Assembly (NCBI GenBank): GCA_902774845.1
Contig: CACYJU010000009.1
Location: forward strand, 111,075-175,074
Reading direction: 5' to 3'
DNA from: an uncultured Bacteroidota bacterium
Lineage (GTDB): Bacteria > Bacteroidota > Bacteroidia > Bacteroidales > P3
DNA length: 64,000 bases
In this document: positions 44,862-53,704 of the stretch, in pieces
Position numbering within the stretch: position 1 is the stretch's first letter
Layout of the letters: each line of letters opens with the position of its first letter
The notes under the pieces: generated by a model
Database searches by the model: none
What the model was told of the DNA's origin: nothing
Seen by the model: the letters and a program-made list of their open reading frames with translations, nothing else
Translations under genes and position numbers: made by a program

Positions 44862-44937
44862 TTTAATGTGTTAATTTGTTAATGTGTTAATTTGTTAGTG
44901 GAGATACATTCATCACTCACGAATTCACGAATTCCAC
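44862..44937. repeat. TGTTAATTTGTTAATG and CGAATTCA repeats between mutL and uvrC
   Basis: TTAAT(G/T)TG units lie upstream of mutL, and TCACGAATTCACGAATTCC overlaps the last codons and stop of uvrC. Confidence 0.75.
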
Positions 44938-46794
44938 TATCTTCCGTGCCTTCGCTGGCCCTACCACCTTAGAGAGGTCTTCGAAGGTCTGCAACCGTAT
45001 CTGTTTGACTGAGCCGTACTTGAGCAAGAGCTCCTGTGCGGTCTTGGGACCTATGCCAGGTATGTTGGTGAGCTCGGTGCGGAAGGTCCCCTTGCTGCGT
45101 TTGCTCTTGTGAAAGGTGATGGCGAAGCGGTGCACTTCGTTCTGTATCCGTTCGAGGAGGTGGAAGAGTGGGTCGGTGGGTTTGAGCTGCACTGAGAGTA
45201 TCTGTCCGGCCGTTGGTGGGGTGGGTGAGGAGTAGTCGTAGCAGAGGAGTTCGTTGGTATGATGGCGGTCGTCTTTGGCGAGGCCGGCGATGGGCAGGTC
45301 TATCTTTAGTCGGTCTACTATCACCTGTCTTGCAATCTCCATCTGTCCGCGTCCGCCGTCTACGATGAGCAGCTGGGGCAGCCTCTTCCCTTCGTCTGTC
45401 AGCCGGCGGTAGCGGCGTTCGATCACTTCACTCATCGAGGCGTAGTCGTCTGGCCCTTCGACGCTCTTGATGTTGAAGTGGCGGTATTCCGAGCGGTTGG
45501 CTTTCCCGTTCGTGAAGCGCACCATCGCCGCCACGGGATAGGCTCCTTGTATGTTCGAGTTGTCGAAACATTCGATCTCTACTGGTGTCTGTGGCAGGTG
45601 GAGCTCTTGCTGCAGTCGTTGCAGCAGGGGTGTCGCCATAGCGTTCTTCGATCGTGGGTTCTCGCCGCTCAGGAGGGCTTGCTGGTGGAGCCACTGGCGC
45701 TGGTAGGCGAGGATATTGCGCTGCGACAGTTCGAGCAGCTTCTTGCGGTCGCCCTTGGTGGGGATGGTCTGGCGCAGGTAGTCTTCGGGTATATCGTCCA
45801 CCCGCATGGGGACTACCATCTCATCCGCCGTCGAGCCTGTCTGCTCGTGCAGGGCTGGGATGATGGTGGCGAGGAGCTCGGCGTCGCTCTCGTCCAGCTG
45901 CTTCTTTATCTCGGAGGAGAAGCAGTAGACGATGCTGCCGTTTTTCACCCGCATCATGTTGACGTAGGCATGGTGTGTGTCGGACACTATGCTGTATACG
46001 TCCACGTCTTTTATCGTGGTGTTCACCACCGTCGAGCGGCTCTGGTAGTCTTCGAGCAGACGGATGCGCCGCTTGAGCTTTTCTGCCTCTTCGAAGCGCA
46101 GCTCGTCGGCAAGGCTGAACATCTGGCGTTTCATGTTGTCAACGATGTCGCCGAAGTCGCCTTTCAGTATGCGCCGCACGTTCTCTATGGTTGCCATATA
46201 GTCCTCATGGCTTTCGTTTCCCACACAGGGGGCGTTGCACAATCCTATCTGGTGTTTCACGCAAGCTCGTCGCCGTGTGCTCGCTACACTCGCCTCACTC
46301 AGAGTCTGGCTGCAGCTCCTTATCGCAAAGAGCTGTCTTATGATTTGCTGCAGCTCGTGCAGTATTCGTCCGTTGGGATAGGGACCGAAGAACTGCCCTC
46401 TGACTCCTTTCCTGTTCCTCGTCAGCACCAGCCGTGGGTATTCCTCATCCGTGATGCACAGGTAGGGATAGGTCTTGTCGTCTTTGAGCAGACTGTTGTA
46501 TCGCGGTTGGTATTCTTTTATCAGGTTGTTTTCCAGCAGCAGCGCGTCCACCTCGGTGGCCACCACCGTCACCCTCGTGTCGGCGATATTGCGCACCAGC
46601 ATCTTTATCTTCGCACTCTTGTCATCGTAGTTCGTGAAGTACGAGCTGACCCTCCGCTGCAGGTTCCGAGCCTTCCCCACATAAATCACCTTCCCCGATG
46701 CGTCAAGATGCTGATACACCCCTGGTGTCTCGGGTATCGTCTTGAGCTTCAGTAGTATCTGCTCGATATTCCTGTTTATGGACTTGTCTATCAT
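44917..46794 (-). CDS. uvrC: Excinuclease ABC subunit C
   Basis: 625 aa, usual length. Domains: GIY-YIG nuclease (ETPGVYQHLDASGKVIYVGKA) for the 3' cut, a Cys-rich patch (CVKHQIGLCNAPCVG), UVR motif, RNase H-like domain for the 5' cut (IECFDNSNIQGAYPVAAMV), and a C-terminal double helix-hairpin-helix (NIPGIGPKTAQELL). It makes both incisions in nucleotide-excision repair with UvrB. Its start codon is preceded by a TGAATGCT repeat array and its stop lies in a CGAATTCA repeat. Confidence 0.96.
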   Translation of the reverse strand: MIDKSINRNIEQILLKLKTIPETPGVYQHLDASGKVIYVGKARNLQRRVSSYFTNYDDKSAKIKMLVRNIADTRVTVVATEVDALLLENNLIKEYQPRYNSLLKDDKTYPYLCITDEEYPRLVLTRNRKGVRGQFFGPYPNGRILHELQQIIRQLFAIRSCSQTLSEASVASTRRRACVKHQIGLCNAPCVGNESHEDYMATIENVRRILKGDFGDIVDNMKRQMFSLADELRFEEAEKLKRRIRLLEDYQSRSTVVNTTIKDVDVYSIVSDTHHAYVNMMRVKNGSIVYCFSSEIKKQLDESDAELLATIIPALHEQTGSTADEMVVPMRVDDIPEDYLRQTIPTKGDRKKLLELSQRNILAYQRQWLHQQALLSGENPRSKNAMATPLLQRLQQELHLPQTPVEIECFDNSNIQGAYPVAAMVRFTNGKANRSEYRHFNIKSVEGPDDYASMSEVIERRYRRLTDEGKRLPQLLIVDGGRGQMEIARQVIVDRLKIDLPIAGLAKDDRHHTNELLCYDYSSPTPPTAGQILSVQLKPTDPLFHLLERIQNEVHRFAITFHKSKRSKGTFRTELTNIPGIGPKTAQELLLKYGSVKQIRLQTFEDLSKVVGPAKARKIVEFVNS

Positions 46795-46849
46795 GAATGC
46801 TTGAATGCCTGAATGCTTGAATGCTTGAATGCCTGAATGCTTGAATGTT
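46795..46849. repeat. TGAATGCT array upstream of uvrC
   Basis: Seven degenerate octamers (tgaatgctTGAATGCC) abut the uvrC ATG. Confidence 0.9.
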
Positions 46850-46850
46850 T

Positions 46851-46918
46851 GCTATCGTCTTTGCCGCTTGGCTCGGCCAAGAATGCCTGAATGCGTCAGC
46901 CACTCAAGCAATGACGCA
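46851..46918. repeat. Left copy of inverted repeat flanking the gldH-like gene
   Basis: 46851-46885 is the reverse complement of 47538-47572 (34 of 35 bp), and 46889-46918 of 47483-47512 (30 of 30 bp). The centre contains the palindrome CTTGGCTCGGCCAAG. Confidence 0.92.
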
Positions 46919-46937
46919 CTCAAGCAATCACGCAATC

Positions 46938-47420
46938 TCACTTGTATTTCAGTTTCGATTTCTTCAGTTCGATTCCGATCTTGTGTATGCCGCAGAGGTT
47001 GTATTTCGATGTTCCCTGGGTTATTTCTATCTGTTGGGTGCCTTTCGTGTTGAAGAACATGTGGGGGCGTACTGTCTCGTCGCATACGGCCATCCCTTCT
47101 TCGTTCACCTCGCCCATGAGCTTCCCCTCGCGGTCGAGTATGTTTATCTGCGTGCGGAACTGGCGGCTCTCTCCCTCCGGACCGCTTATCTTCACTATCA
47201 CCGGCAGGTTCGGCTCGTGGTAGACGCTCGTGTCCACCGCAACCTTCAGCCCGAGGTCCACGCACAGCTCTGGCTTCTTCCACTCAAAGTCGAACCGTCT
47301 CGGTTCAAAGCTGTTCCACACCCCTCCCGCGATTGTCGTCTCGTCCGAGTAGTAGAATCCCCCGCACGACGCCAGCACCATACATCCAAGCAGCATTATG
47401 AGATATGCAGTTCTTTTCAT
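46938..47420 (-). CDS. gldH: GldH-like gliding-motility lipoprotein
   Basis: 160 aa with a lipoprotein signal (lipobox LASC, Cys19). The body with VWNSFEPRRFDFEWKKPEL, LPVIVKISGPEG and a C-terminal GIHKIGIELKK fits the small GldH lipoprotein family of Bacteroidetes, which in gliding species is tied to type IX secretion but also occurs in non-gliding relatives. The identification is by overall pattern and is moderate. The gene is bracketed by inverted repeats and could in principle be inverted by recombination. Confidence 0.6.
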   Translation of the reverse strand: MKRTAYLIMLLGCMVLASCGGFYYSDETTIAGGVWNSFEPRRFDFEWKKPELCVDLGLKVAVDTSVYHEPNLPVIVKISGPEGESRQFRTQINILDREGKLMGEVNEEGMAVCDETVRPHMFFNTKGTQQIEITQGTSKYNLCGIHKIGIELKKSKLKYK

Positions 47421-47463
47421 AAAGTTTAGGTTCTTTTCGTTAATAAGTTGATAAGTTGATAAG

Positions 47464-47542
47464 AAATGCTTAATTGCCTGATTGCGTCATTGCTTGAGTG
47501 GCTGACGCATTCAAGCACTCCCACTCAAGCATTCAGACATTC
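47464..47542. repeat. 79-bp perfect direct repeat, copy 1
   Basis: Identical over 79 bp to 49481-49559. The two copies bracket asd and yebC. It contains the GCGTCAGCCACTCAAGCAAT module in reverse orientation. Confidence 0.97.
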
Positions 47543-47572
47543 TTGGCCGAGCCAAGCGTCAAAGACGATAGC
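47483..47572. repeat. Right copy of inverted repeat flanking the gldH-like gene
   Basis: Made of 47483-47512 and 47538-47572, the partners of 46889-46918 and 46851-46885. Overlaps the 79-bp direct repeat. Confidence 0.92.
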
Positions 47573-47578
47573 ACGCAT

Positions 47579-48601
47579 TCACGCATTCAATGCCGATAGC
47601 ACTAACCTTTCCATAATCTCTATCGCGTTCGTTGCCGCTCCCTTCCTCAGGTTGTCCGCCACCACCCACATGTTCAGCGTCTTCGGCTGCGACGGGTCGC
47701 GACGCACTCGTCCTACGAACACCTCGTCTCTGTGATGGCTCAGCAGCGGCGTCGGGTACTCCAGCTTCTCGGGGTTGTCGTAGAGCACGCACCCTTCCGT
47801 CTCACTTATGATACGCCTCACCTCCTCCAGGTCGAACTCCTCCTTCAGCTCCACGTTCACCGACTCGCTGTGTCCTCCCACCACCGGCACCCTCGCCACC
47901 GTCGCGCTCACCTGTATCGTCGCGTCGTCGAAGATCTTCCTCGTCTCGTCCACCAGCTTGTGCTCCTCCGTCGTGTACAGGTCTTCCATGAAGTCCCCTC
48001 CGTGGGGGAAGAGGTTGCGGTGCACCGGACAGGGATAGGCCATCTCCTCCGGCTCCTCTCCTCGTTCTTCCGCTTCGAGCTGCCTTATCGCCTTCATCCC
48101 CGTGCCCGTCACACTCTGGTAGGTCGACACCACAATCCTCCTTATCCCATACCTCCTCTGCAAGCCCGACAACGCCAGCACCATCTGTATCGTCGAGCAG
48201 TTCGGGTTCGCGATAATCATCCCTTGCCCACTAGACACAGAATGCCCTGTGCGGGCACGCACCGCTGACATATTGATCTCCGGCACCACCAGCGGCACCC
48301 CCTCATCCATCCTCCATGCCGACGAGTTGTCTATCACCGTCGTTCCTACCGCCGCGAACAGCGGCGCATATCTCTTCGACGTCGACGCGCCCGCGGAGAA
48401 GATCGCGAACTGCGGCTTCGCCGCAATCACATCCTCCACCGACTGAACCGTCAGCTCCCTTCCGGCAAATCTGATCTTTCGGCCCACCGACTTCGCCGAC
48501 GCCGCCACAAGCACCTCCTCCTTCCCGAACCCACGCTCTTCCAGTACTTCCAGCATCACGCCTCCAACAAGCCCCGTGGCCCCTACAACTGCTATCTTCA
48601 T
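47579..48601 (-). CDS. asd: Aspartate-semialdehyde dehydrogenase
   Basis: The ATG at 48601 gives 340 aa and begins MKIAVVGATGLVGGVMLEVLEERGF, the NADP-binding start; the longer reading frame upstream is rejected. The enzyme reduces aspartyl phosphate in the lysine, threonine, methionine and diaminopimelate pathways. Catalytic Cys is C135 in NPNCST. Between VPEIN and IIANPNC there are about nine extra residues (RARTGHSVSSGQ region), coded by a GCCCTGTGCGGGCACGCACC repeat (48244-48263) that also occurs in two spacers. The last residues (NA) and the stop come from the TTCACGCATTCA repeat. Confidence 0.95.
   Translation of the reverse strand: MKIAVVGATGLVGGVMLEVLEERGFGKEEVLVAASAKSVGRKIRFAGRELTVQSVEDVIAAKPQFAIFSAGASTSKRYAPLFAAVGTTVIDNSSAWRMDEGVPLVVPEINMSAVRARTGHSVSSGQGMIIANPNCSTIQMVLALSGLQRRYGIRRIVVSTYQSVTGTGMKAIRQLEAEERGEEPEEMAYPCPVHRNLFPHGGDFMEDLYTTEEHKLVDETRKIFDDATIQVSATVARVPVVGGHSESVNVELKEEFDLEEVRRIISETEGCVLYDNPEKLEYPTPLLSHHRDEVFVGRVRRDPSQPKTLNMWVVADNLRKGAATNAIEIMERLVLSALNA
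48244..48263. repeat. Dispersed GCCCTGTGCGGGCACGCACC unit inside asd
   Basis: 20 of 20 bp identical to 42967-42986; the first 16 bp occur inverted at 56499-56514. Confidence 0.9.
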
Positions 48602-48721
48602 TATCGTAAAGTATTTTATTAAGTAATAAAATATAATAACGCCCTTCCGTGAAAAATCGTATACCGCCCCTACGCATATTTGTCTCCAATCATATAAAAA
48701 AAACAATTCCGTTTTTTATCG

Positions 48722-48729
48722 TATCTTTG
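48722..48729 (+). promoter_or_regulatory. -7 box TATCTTTG for yebC
   Basis: TATCTTTG followed by CA, 40 bp before the ATG at 48769. Confidence 0.78.
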
Positions 48730-48768
48730 CAACCTCTTTTTTGCAACGAACAACTAAAATATACAACT

Positions 48769-49479
48769 ATGGGAAGGGCATTTGAATACCGTAAGGCTCG
48801 TAAACTCAAACGTTGGGGCAATATGGCCCGCACGTTCACTCGTATAGGCAAGGAGATCGAGATCGCCGTCAAGGCAGGTGGTCCTGATCCGTCGTCTAAC
48901 CTCCGTCTCCGTCTGCTCATGCAGACCGCCAAGAGCGAATCCATGCCGAAAGAAAACGTCGAACGCGCCATCAAGCGCGCTACCTCCAAAGACACCTCCG
49001 ACTACAAAGAGGTGGTCTATGACGGCAAAGGTCCTCACGGCATCGCCATCGTTGTGGAGACCGCTACCGACAACCCCACCCGTACCGTCGCCAACCTGCG
49101 TGCCGCCTTCGTGCGCGGCAAGGGTGAACTGGGCACCATGGGCATGAACGACTTCCTCTTCGAGCGCAAGTGCTCTTTCGTGGTCGCCTACAAGGATGGT
49201 ATCGACATGGACGAGCTGGAGCTTGAACTCATCGACTGCGACATCGACGAGGTCTTCCGCGACGAGGACGAGATAATGATCTACGCCGACTTCAAGAACT
49301 ACGGCCCCATATCGAAATACCTCGAGGACAAAGGCTATGAGATAAAGTCGTTCAAGTTCGAGCGCATCCCGCTGACGATGCGTGAACTCTCGCCCGAAGA
49401 ACAAGAGGATGTGAACGCCCTCATCGAACGCCTCGAAAACGACGACGACGTGGTCAACGTGTTCCATAATATGGCTTAA
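48769..49479 (+). CDS. YebC/PmpR family regulatory / translation factor
   Basis: The ATG at 48769 gives 236 aa; a longer frame from 48649 crosses the promoter and is rejected. It starts MGRAFEYRKARKLKRWGNMARTFTRIGKEI and has NLRLRLLMQTAKSESMPKENVERAIKRA and NPTRTVANLRAAF, the standard three-domain YebC blocks. The family was described as DNA-binding regulators, and some members help ribosomes through proline-rich stretches. The stop is followed at once by the second copy of the 79-bp direct repeat. Confidence 0.94.
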   Translation: MGRAFEYRKARKLKRWGNMARTFTRIGKEIEIAVKAGGPDPSSNLRLRLLMQTAKSESMPKENVERAIKRATSKDTSDYKEVVYDGKGPHGIAIVVETATDNPTRTVANLRAAFVRGKGELGTMGMNDFLFERKCSFVVAYKDGIDMDELELELIDCDIDEVFRDEDEIMIYADFKNYGPISKYLEDKGYEIKSFKFERIPLTMRELSPEEQEDVNALIERLENDDDVVNVFHNMA

Positions 49480-49480
49480 T

Positions 49481-49559
49481 AAATGCTTAATTGCCTGATT
49501 GCGTCATTGCTTGAGTGGCTGACGCATTCAAGCACTCCCACTCAAGCATTCAGACATTC
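49481..49559. repeat. 79-bp perfect direct repeat, copy 2
   Basis: Same sequence as 47464-47542. It is followed by ACGCATTC units up to the rarA start codon. Confidence 0.97.
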
Positions 49560-49579
49560 ACGCATTCACGCATTCAATA

Positions 49580-50833
49580 ATGACTCCCCTTGCAGAGATA
49601 CTTAGGCCGCAGACGCTCGACGAATATGTGGGGCAGAGCCACCTTGTGGGCAGGGGGGGCGTGTTGCGCACCCTCATCGAGAGCGGCCGTATCCCGTCGA
49701 TGATCTTCTGGGGACCTCCGGGTACGGGCAAGACCACCCTCGCCGGCATCATCGCCAACCAGCTCGCCCGTCCGTTCCACACCCTCAGCGCCATCTCCAG
49801 CGGCGTGAAGGAGGTGCGTGAGGTGATAGAGAAAGCCCAAAGTGAAGAAGGTGCCATCCTCTTCATCGACGAAATCCACCGCTTCAACAAAAGCCAGCAG
49901 GATTCGCTCCTCGGTGCCGTCGAGCGGGGTGTCATAACCCTCATCGGCGCCACCACCGAGAACCCCTCCTTCGAGGTCATCTCGGCCTTACTCTCGCGCT
50001 GTCAGGTCTATGTGCTCAAAGATTTCGGTGAGGAGGAGATGAACGACCTCCTCGACCGTGCCGTGAAGCACTATGCCTCGCAAGGCCGCACGGTCCTGCT
50101 CAAAGAACGCGACGCCCTGATGCGCATCAGCGGTGGCGACGGCCGCAAGCTGCTCAACGCCCTTGAACTCGTGGTGTCGAAAGACCAGGCGCCAGTCGTG
50201 GAGATTGACAACCGCAAGGTGACCGACTCCATACAGCAGAACCTCGCCTACTACGACAAGCAGGGCGAGATGCACTACGACATCATCTCCGCTTTCATCA
50301 AGTCGATGCGAGGCAGCGACCCCAACGGCGCCGTCTACTGGCTCGCCCGCATGATCGAGGGTGGGGAAGACCCCCTCTTCATCGCCCGCCGTATGCTTAT
50401 CTTCGCCTCCGAGGATATCTCCAACGCCAACCCCAACGCACTCCTCCTGGCCAACGCCTGCTTCGAGGCGGTCAGCAAGATCGGCTACCCCGAATGTCGC
50501 ATAACCCTCTCGCAGTGTGCCGTTTATCTCGCATGCTCGGTCAAGAGCAACTCCACCTACATGGCCTTGAACGAAGCGCAGTCGGCTGTCCGTCGCTTCG
50601 GCGACCTGCCCGTCCCGCTCCACATTCGCAACGCCCCCACCAAGCTCATGAAGCAGATGGGTTACAGCGACGGATATAAGTATGCACACGACTATCAGGG
50701 TAATTTCGCCCAGCAGGAATACCTGCCGCAGGAACTTGCAGGCAGCCGCTTCTACACCCCTGGCGAGAACGCCCGCGAGAACGACACCCGCAAACTCCTC
50801 CACGCCCGTTGGGGCGAAAAATACGGATATTGA
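49580..50833 (+). CDS. rarA: Replication-associated recombination protein RarA (MgsA)
   Basis: A 417-aa AAA+ ATPase. Start PLAEILRPQTLDEYVGQSHLVG, Walker A GPPGTGKTT, Walker B LFIDEIHRFNKSQQD, sensor region GATTENPSFE, and the C-terminal MgsA domain (RGSDPNGAVYWLARMIEGGEDPLFIARR). It acts at stalled replication forks with SSB. The stop TGA shares one base with the next ATG (TGATG), so it is coupled to the ABC-F gene. Confidence 0.96.
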   Translation: MTPLAEILRPQTLDEYVGQSHLVGRGGVLRTLIESGRIPSMIFWGPPGTGKTTLAGIIANQLARPFHTLSAISSGVKEVREVIEKAQSEEGAILFIDEIHRFNKSQQDSLLGAVERGVITLIGATTENPSFEVISALLSRCQVYVLKDFGEEEMNDLLDRAVKHYASQGRTVLLKERDALMRISGGDGRKLLNALELVVSKDQAPVVEIDNRKVTDSIQQNLAYYDKQGEMHYDIISAFIKSMRGSDPNGAVYWLARMIEGGEDPLFIARRMLIFASEDISNANPNALLLANACFEAVSKIGYPECRITLSQCAVYLACSVKSNSTYMALNEAQSAVRRFGDLPVPLHIRNAPTKLMKQMGYSDGYKYAHDYQGNFAQQEYLPQELAGSRFYTPGENARENDTRKLLHARWGEKYGY

Positions 50834-52617
50834 TGGCCGACGCACTCCTATCTGTTGAAAACCTCTCCAAGTCTTTCGGCGACAAGATGTTGTTCGACAA
50901 CATCTCCTTTGGAGTCAACGCCGGACAGAAGACAGCTCTCATTGCCCGCAACGGATACGGCAAATCCACCCTGCTCAACATTCTCACTGGCAGCGTGTTG
51001 CCCGACGACGGTCGTGTCACCTTCGCCGCCAGCACCCGCATGGCTTACCTGCCACAGAATCCCGTCACCGACGGACAACTCTCGGTACGCCAGTACATCT
51101 ATTCGGCCCATCCTCACGAGAACGAGGAACCCTGGTCGTTCGAGCAGCGGGTGGAGGAGGTGCTCAGCCGCCTCAAGATAACCAACCTCGACAAACCCCT
51201 CAATCAGATGAGCGGCGGCGAGCAGAAGAAAGTAGCCCTCTCACGCATACTCCTCGACGATGTCAACTTCCTCATCCTGGATGAACCTACCAACCACCTC
51301 GACATTTCGATGATAGAGTGGCTCGAGGAATTCCTCGCCAAGCAGCGACTCGCCATACTCCTCGTCAGCCACGACCGCTACTTCATCGACCATGTCTGCG
51401 ACGACATCATCGAGCTCGACAACAGCCAGCTTTACCGCTATCGTGGCGATTTTGCATACTACATTGAGAAGAAGGCCGAACGAGAGTCGATAGAGAAGGC
51501 TGAAGTGGAAAAAGCCCGCAGTCTCTACCGCACCGAGCTCGAGTGGATGCGCCGTATGCCACAGGCACGAGGTACCAAGTCGAAAGCCCGCATAGACGCT
51601 TTCTACGACCTGCAAGCCAAAGCCCGCACCCGCTTCGACGAGGAGAAGCCCGAACTCTCGGTGAAGACCGAGCGTATCGGAGGCAAGATACTCGAACTCT
51701 ACAACATAACCAAGCACTATGACGGACGCTGTCTGCTCGACGACTTCTCCTACGTCTTCAAGCGGGGCGAGAAGATTGGTATCGTCGGTCCCAACGGCAT
51801 CGGCAAGTCGACCCTCCTCAACATCATGACCGAAAGCGAGCGACCCGACAGCGGCCGAGTTATCGTGGGTCAGACCATCCAGTTCGGCTACTACACCCAG
51901 TCGGGCCTTCGCGAGAAAGACGACAAGCGGGTGCTGGATATCGTGAAGGATGTGGCCGAAGTCATCGACCTCGAAGGGGGCAAGAAGATGACCGCACACC
52001 AGTTTCTCAGCTATTTCGGATTTGACGACACCACGCAGTACAACTATTTCGGGAACCTCAGCGGCGGCGAGCGCCGTCGGCTCTACCTCCTGAAGATACT
52101 GATGGCCAACCCCAACTTCCTCATCCTCGACGAGCCCACCAACGACCTCGACATCTACACCCTTCAGATCCTCGAGCAGTTCCTGCGAGGTTACAAAGGC
52201 TGCCTGGTGATAGTGAGCCACGACCGCAGTTTCATGGATCATATCGTCGACCACCTCTTCGTCTTCGAGGAGGGCGGAGTGATACGCGACTACCACAGCA
52301 ACTATACCGACTATATGCTCGAGCGGGAGAGACGACGCAAGGCCGAGAACGCCGTCAAGCGTGAGGAAAAGCCGCAGTATGAACGTCCCAAGCCCTCCAA
52401 GCGGAAGGCCTCATATAAAGAGCAGAAAGAATACGAAAGTCTCACCGCCGAGATAGAGGCGTTGAACAACGAAAAACAGCAGCTTGAAGCCACCCTTGCG
52501 GGTTCAGCCGATCAAGCTGCTGTGATTGAAGCCTCCCAAAGAATAGGGGAGGTGATTGCCCTTTTGGATGAGAAAGAACTGCGTTGGCTGGAGTTGGATG
52601 AGATAGTGAACGGCTAA
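50833..52617 (+). CDS. ABC-F family ATPase (Uup-like)
   Basis: The ATG at 50833 gives 594 aa. Two ABC domains without membrane parts: Walker A NGYGKSTL and GPNGIGKSTL, signatures MSGGEQKKVALSR and LSGGERRRLYLLK, each followed by FLILDEPTN(H/D)LD. The linker between them (about residues 205-290) is the arm that contacts tRNA in ABC-F proteins. A charged C-terminal coiled coil (about 500-590) fits the Uup-type CTD. ABC-F proteins work on ribosomes, or, for Uup, also on branched DNA. Resistance function is not indicated. Confidence 0.93.
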   Translation: MADALLSVENLSKSFGDKMLFDNISFGVNAGQKTALIARNGYGKSTLLNILTGSVLPDDGRVTFAASTRMAYLPQNPVTDGQLSVRQYIYSAHPHENEEPWSFEQRVEEVLSRLKITNLDKPLNQMSGGEQKKVALSRILLDDVNFLILDEPTNHLDISMIEWLEEFLAKQRLAILLVSHDRYFIDHVCDDIIELDNSQLYRYRGDFAYYIEKKAERESIEKAEVEKARSLYRTELEWMRRMPQARGTKSKARIDAFYDLQAKARTRFDEEKPELSVKTERIGGKILELYNITKHYDGRCLLDDFSYVFKRGEKIGIVGPNGIGKSTLLNIMTESERPDSGRVIVGQTIQFGYYTQSGLREKDDKRVLDIVKDVAEVIDLEGGKKMTAHQFLSYFGFDDTTQYNYFGNLSGGERRRLYLLKILMANPNFLILDEPTNDLDIYTLQILEQFLRGYKGCLVIVSHDRSFMDHIVDHLFVFEEGGVIRDYHSNYTDYMLERERRRKAENAVKREEKPQYERPKPSKRKASYKEQKEYESLTAEIEALNNEKQQLEATLAGSADQAAVIEASQRIGEVIALLDEKELRWLELDEIVNG

Positions 52618-53393
52618 AACCTTCCGTGAGCGCCGCCACCTCCGAAGCTTCCTCCGCCGAATCCTCCGAACCCCCCGCTGCTGAAACCACCCGAGGAGCC
52701 GCCGAAACCGCCTCCCCAGTAGCCGCCCGTATGCGAGCCTCCTGTAAACGGAGTGCCGGTTCCGGTTCCTTTCCCGCCACTCTTTTTTGCCACCCAAGCC
52801 AGCAGCAGGAGTACCAGCACTATGGTGCCCATGGTGATGAGCAACCCGAAGAGAGCCTCGCGGTTCTCCTTGCGCCTATACTCTTTATAGCTGTATTCAC
52901 CGCGGCATACGGGTTCTATCACGTCGAGGGCCTTGGTGAGTGCTTTGTAGTAGTTGCCGTTGGCGAGCAGGTCTATCATCTCGTCGTCGATGATATGCTT
53001 GCAGAAAGCGTCGGGCAGCGCCCCCTCGAGACCGTAGCCAGGCAGCAGCGCCACATCGCCGTAGGGCTCCTCATCGCATTTCGACTTGATGAGGATTACC
53101 AGCCCGTTCTTTAGATCCTTCTGACCCACGCCCCACTTGGTGCCGATGCGGGTGCCGACATCCATGATCTCGCCGCCATGCAGGGTGGGGGTGATGATGA
53201 CGAGTATCTGGTTGGAGGTGCTGTCGTTGAAGGCTACCAGCCGCTGTTCGAGCATTTCGACCTCGTCGGCCGAGAGCTCACCTGCATAGTCGTTCACCAG
53301 ACGGTTGGTCGGTTCGGGACACCAGGCCTCCTGAGCCTGCAGCGGAAACAAGGTCGCCGCCAACGAGAGGAGGAGTATGAAGAGACGTTTCAT
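52614..53393 (-). CDS. TPM domain protein, membrane-anchored
   Basis: 259 aa with a signal peptide (about 1-20), a TPM/DUF477 domain (NRLVNDYAGELSADEVEMLEQRL, QILVIITPTLHG, KNGLVILIKSK), one transmembrane segment (about 184-202) and a Gly-rich tail ending in GGGGAHGRF. TPM proteins in this arrangement often accompany LemA in the envelope, as here, and may act as acid phosphatases or in photosystem repair in plants; the bacterial role is unclear. A 311-bp repeat array separates it from lemA. Confidence 0.9.
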   Translation of the reverse strand: MKRLFILLLSLAATLFPLQAQEAWCPEPTNRLVNDYAGELSADEVEMLEQRLVAFNDSTSNQILVIITPTLHGGEIMDVGTRIGTKWGVGQKDLKNGLVILIKSKCDEEPYGDVALLPGYGLEGALPDAFCKHIIDDEMIDLLANGNYYKALTKALDVIEPVCRGEYSYKEYRRKENREALFGLLITMGTIVLVLLLLAWVAKKSGGKGTGTGTPFTGGSHTGGYWGGGFGGSSGGFSSGGFGGFGGGSFGGGGAHGRF

Positions 53394-53699
53394 TGGTGTA
53401 TGGGTGTAATGGTGTATAGGTGTAAAGGTGTATTGGTGTAAAGGTGTAAAGGTGTATTGGTGTAAGGGTGTAAAGGTGTATAGGTGTAAGGGTGTAAAGG
53501 TGTATAGGTGTAAGGGTGTAAAGGTGTATAGGTGTAAGGGTGTAAAGGTGTATAGGTGTAAGGGTGTAAAGGTGTATTGGTGTAAGGGTGTAAAGGTGTA
53601 TTGGTGTAAGGGTGTAAAGGTGTATTGGTGTAATGGTGTATAGGTGTAAGGGTGTAAAGGTGTATTGGTGTAAGGGTGTAAAGGTGTAAAGGTGTAAGG
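53394..53699. repeat. GGTGTAAGGGTGTAAA tandem array between lemA and TPM genes
   Basis: About 300 bp of 8-9 bp units (GGTGTAAA, GGTGTATT, GGTGTATA, GGTGTAAG) with a higher-order period of about 25 bp fill the whole spacer. A second, shorter array of the same units lies on the other side of lemA. Open frames here in four directions are produced by the repeat and are not genes. Confidence 0.95.
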
Positions 53700-53704
53700 C
53701 GCAC

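Noticed and set aside
48602..48706. 35-residue N-terminal extension of Asd
   Set aside because: The AT-rich extension shows no similarity to Asd proteins, while MKIAVVGATG at 48601 is the standard start.
53390..53704. Open frames of 71 and 104 codons on both strands of the GGTGTAA array
   Set aside because: They exist only because the 8-9 bp repeat lacks stops in some frames; the products are LYTNTPLHPY-type repeats with no gene features.
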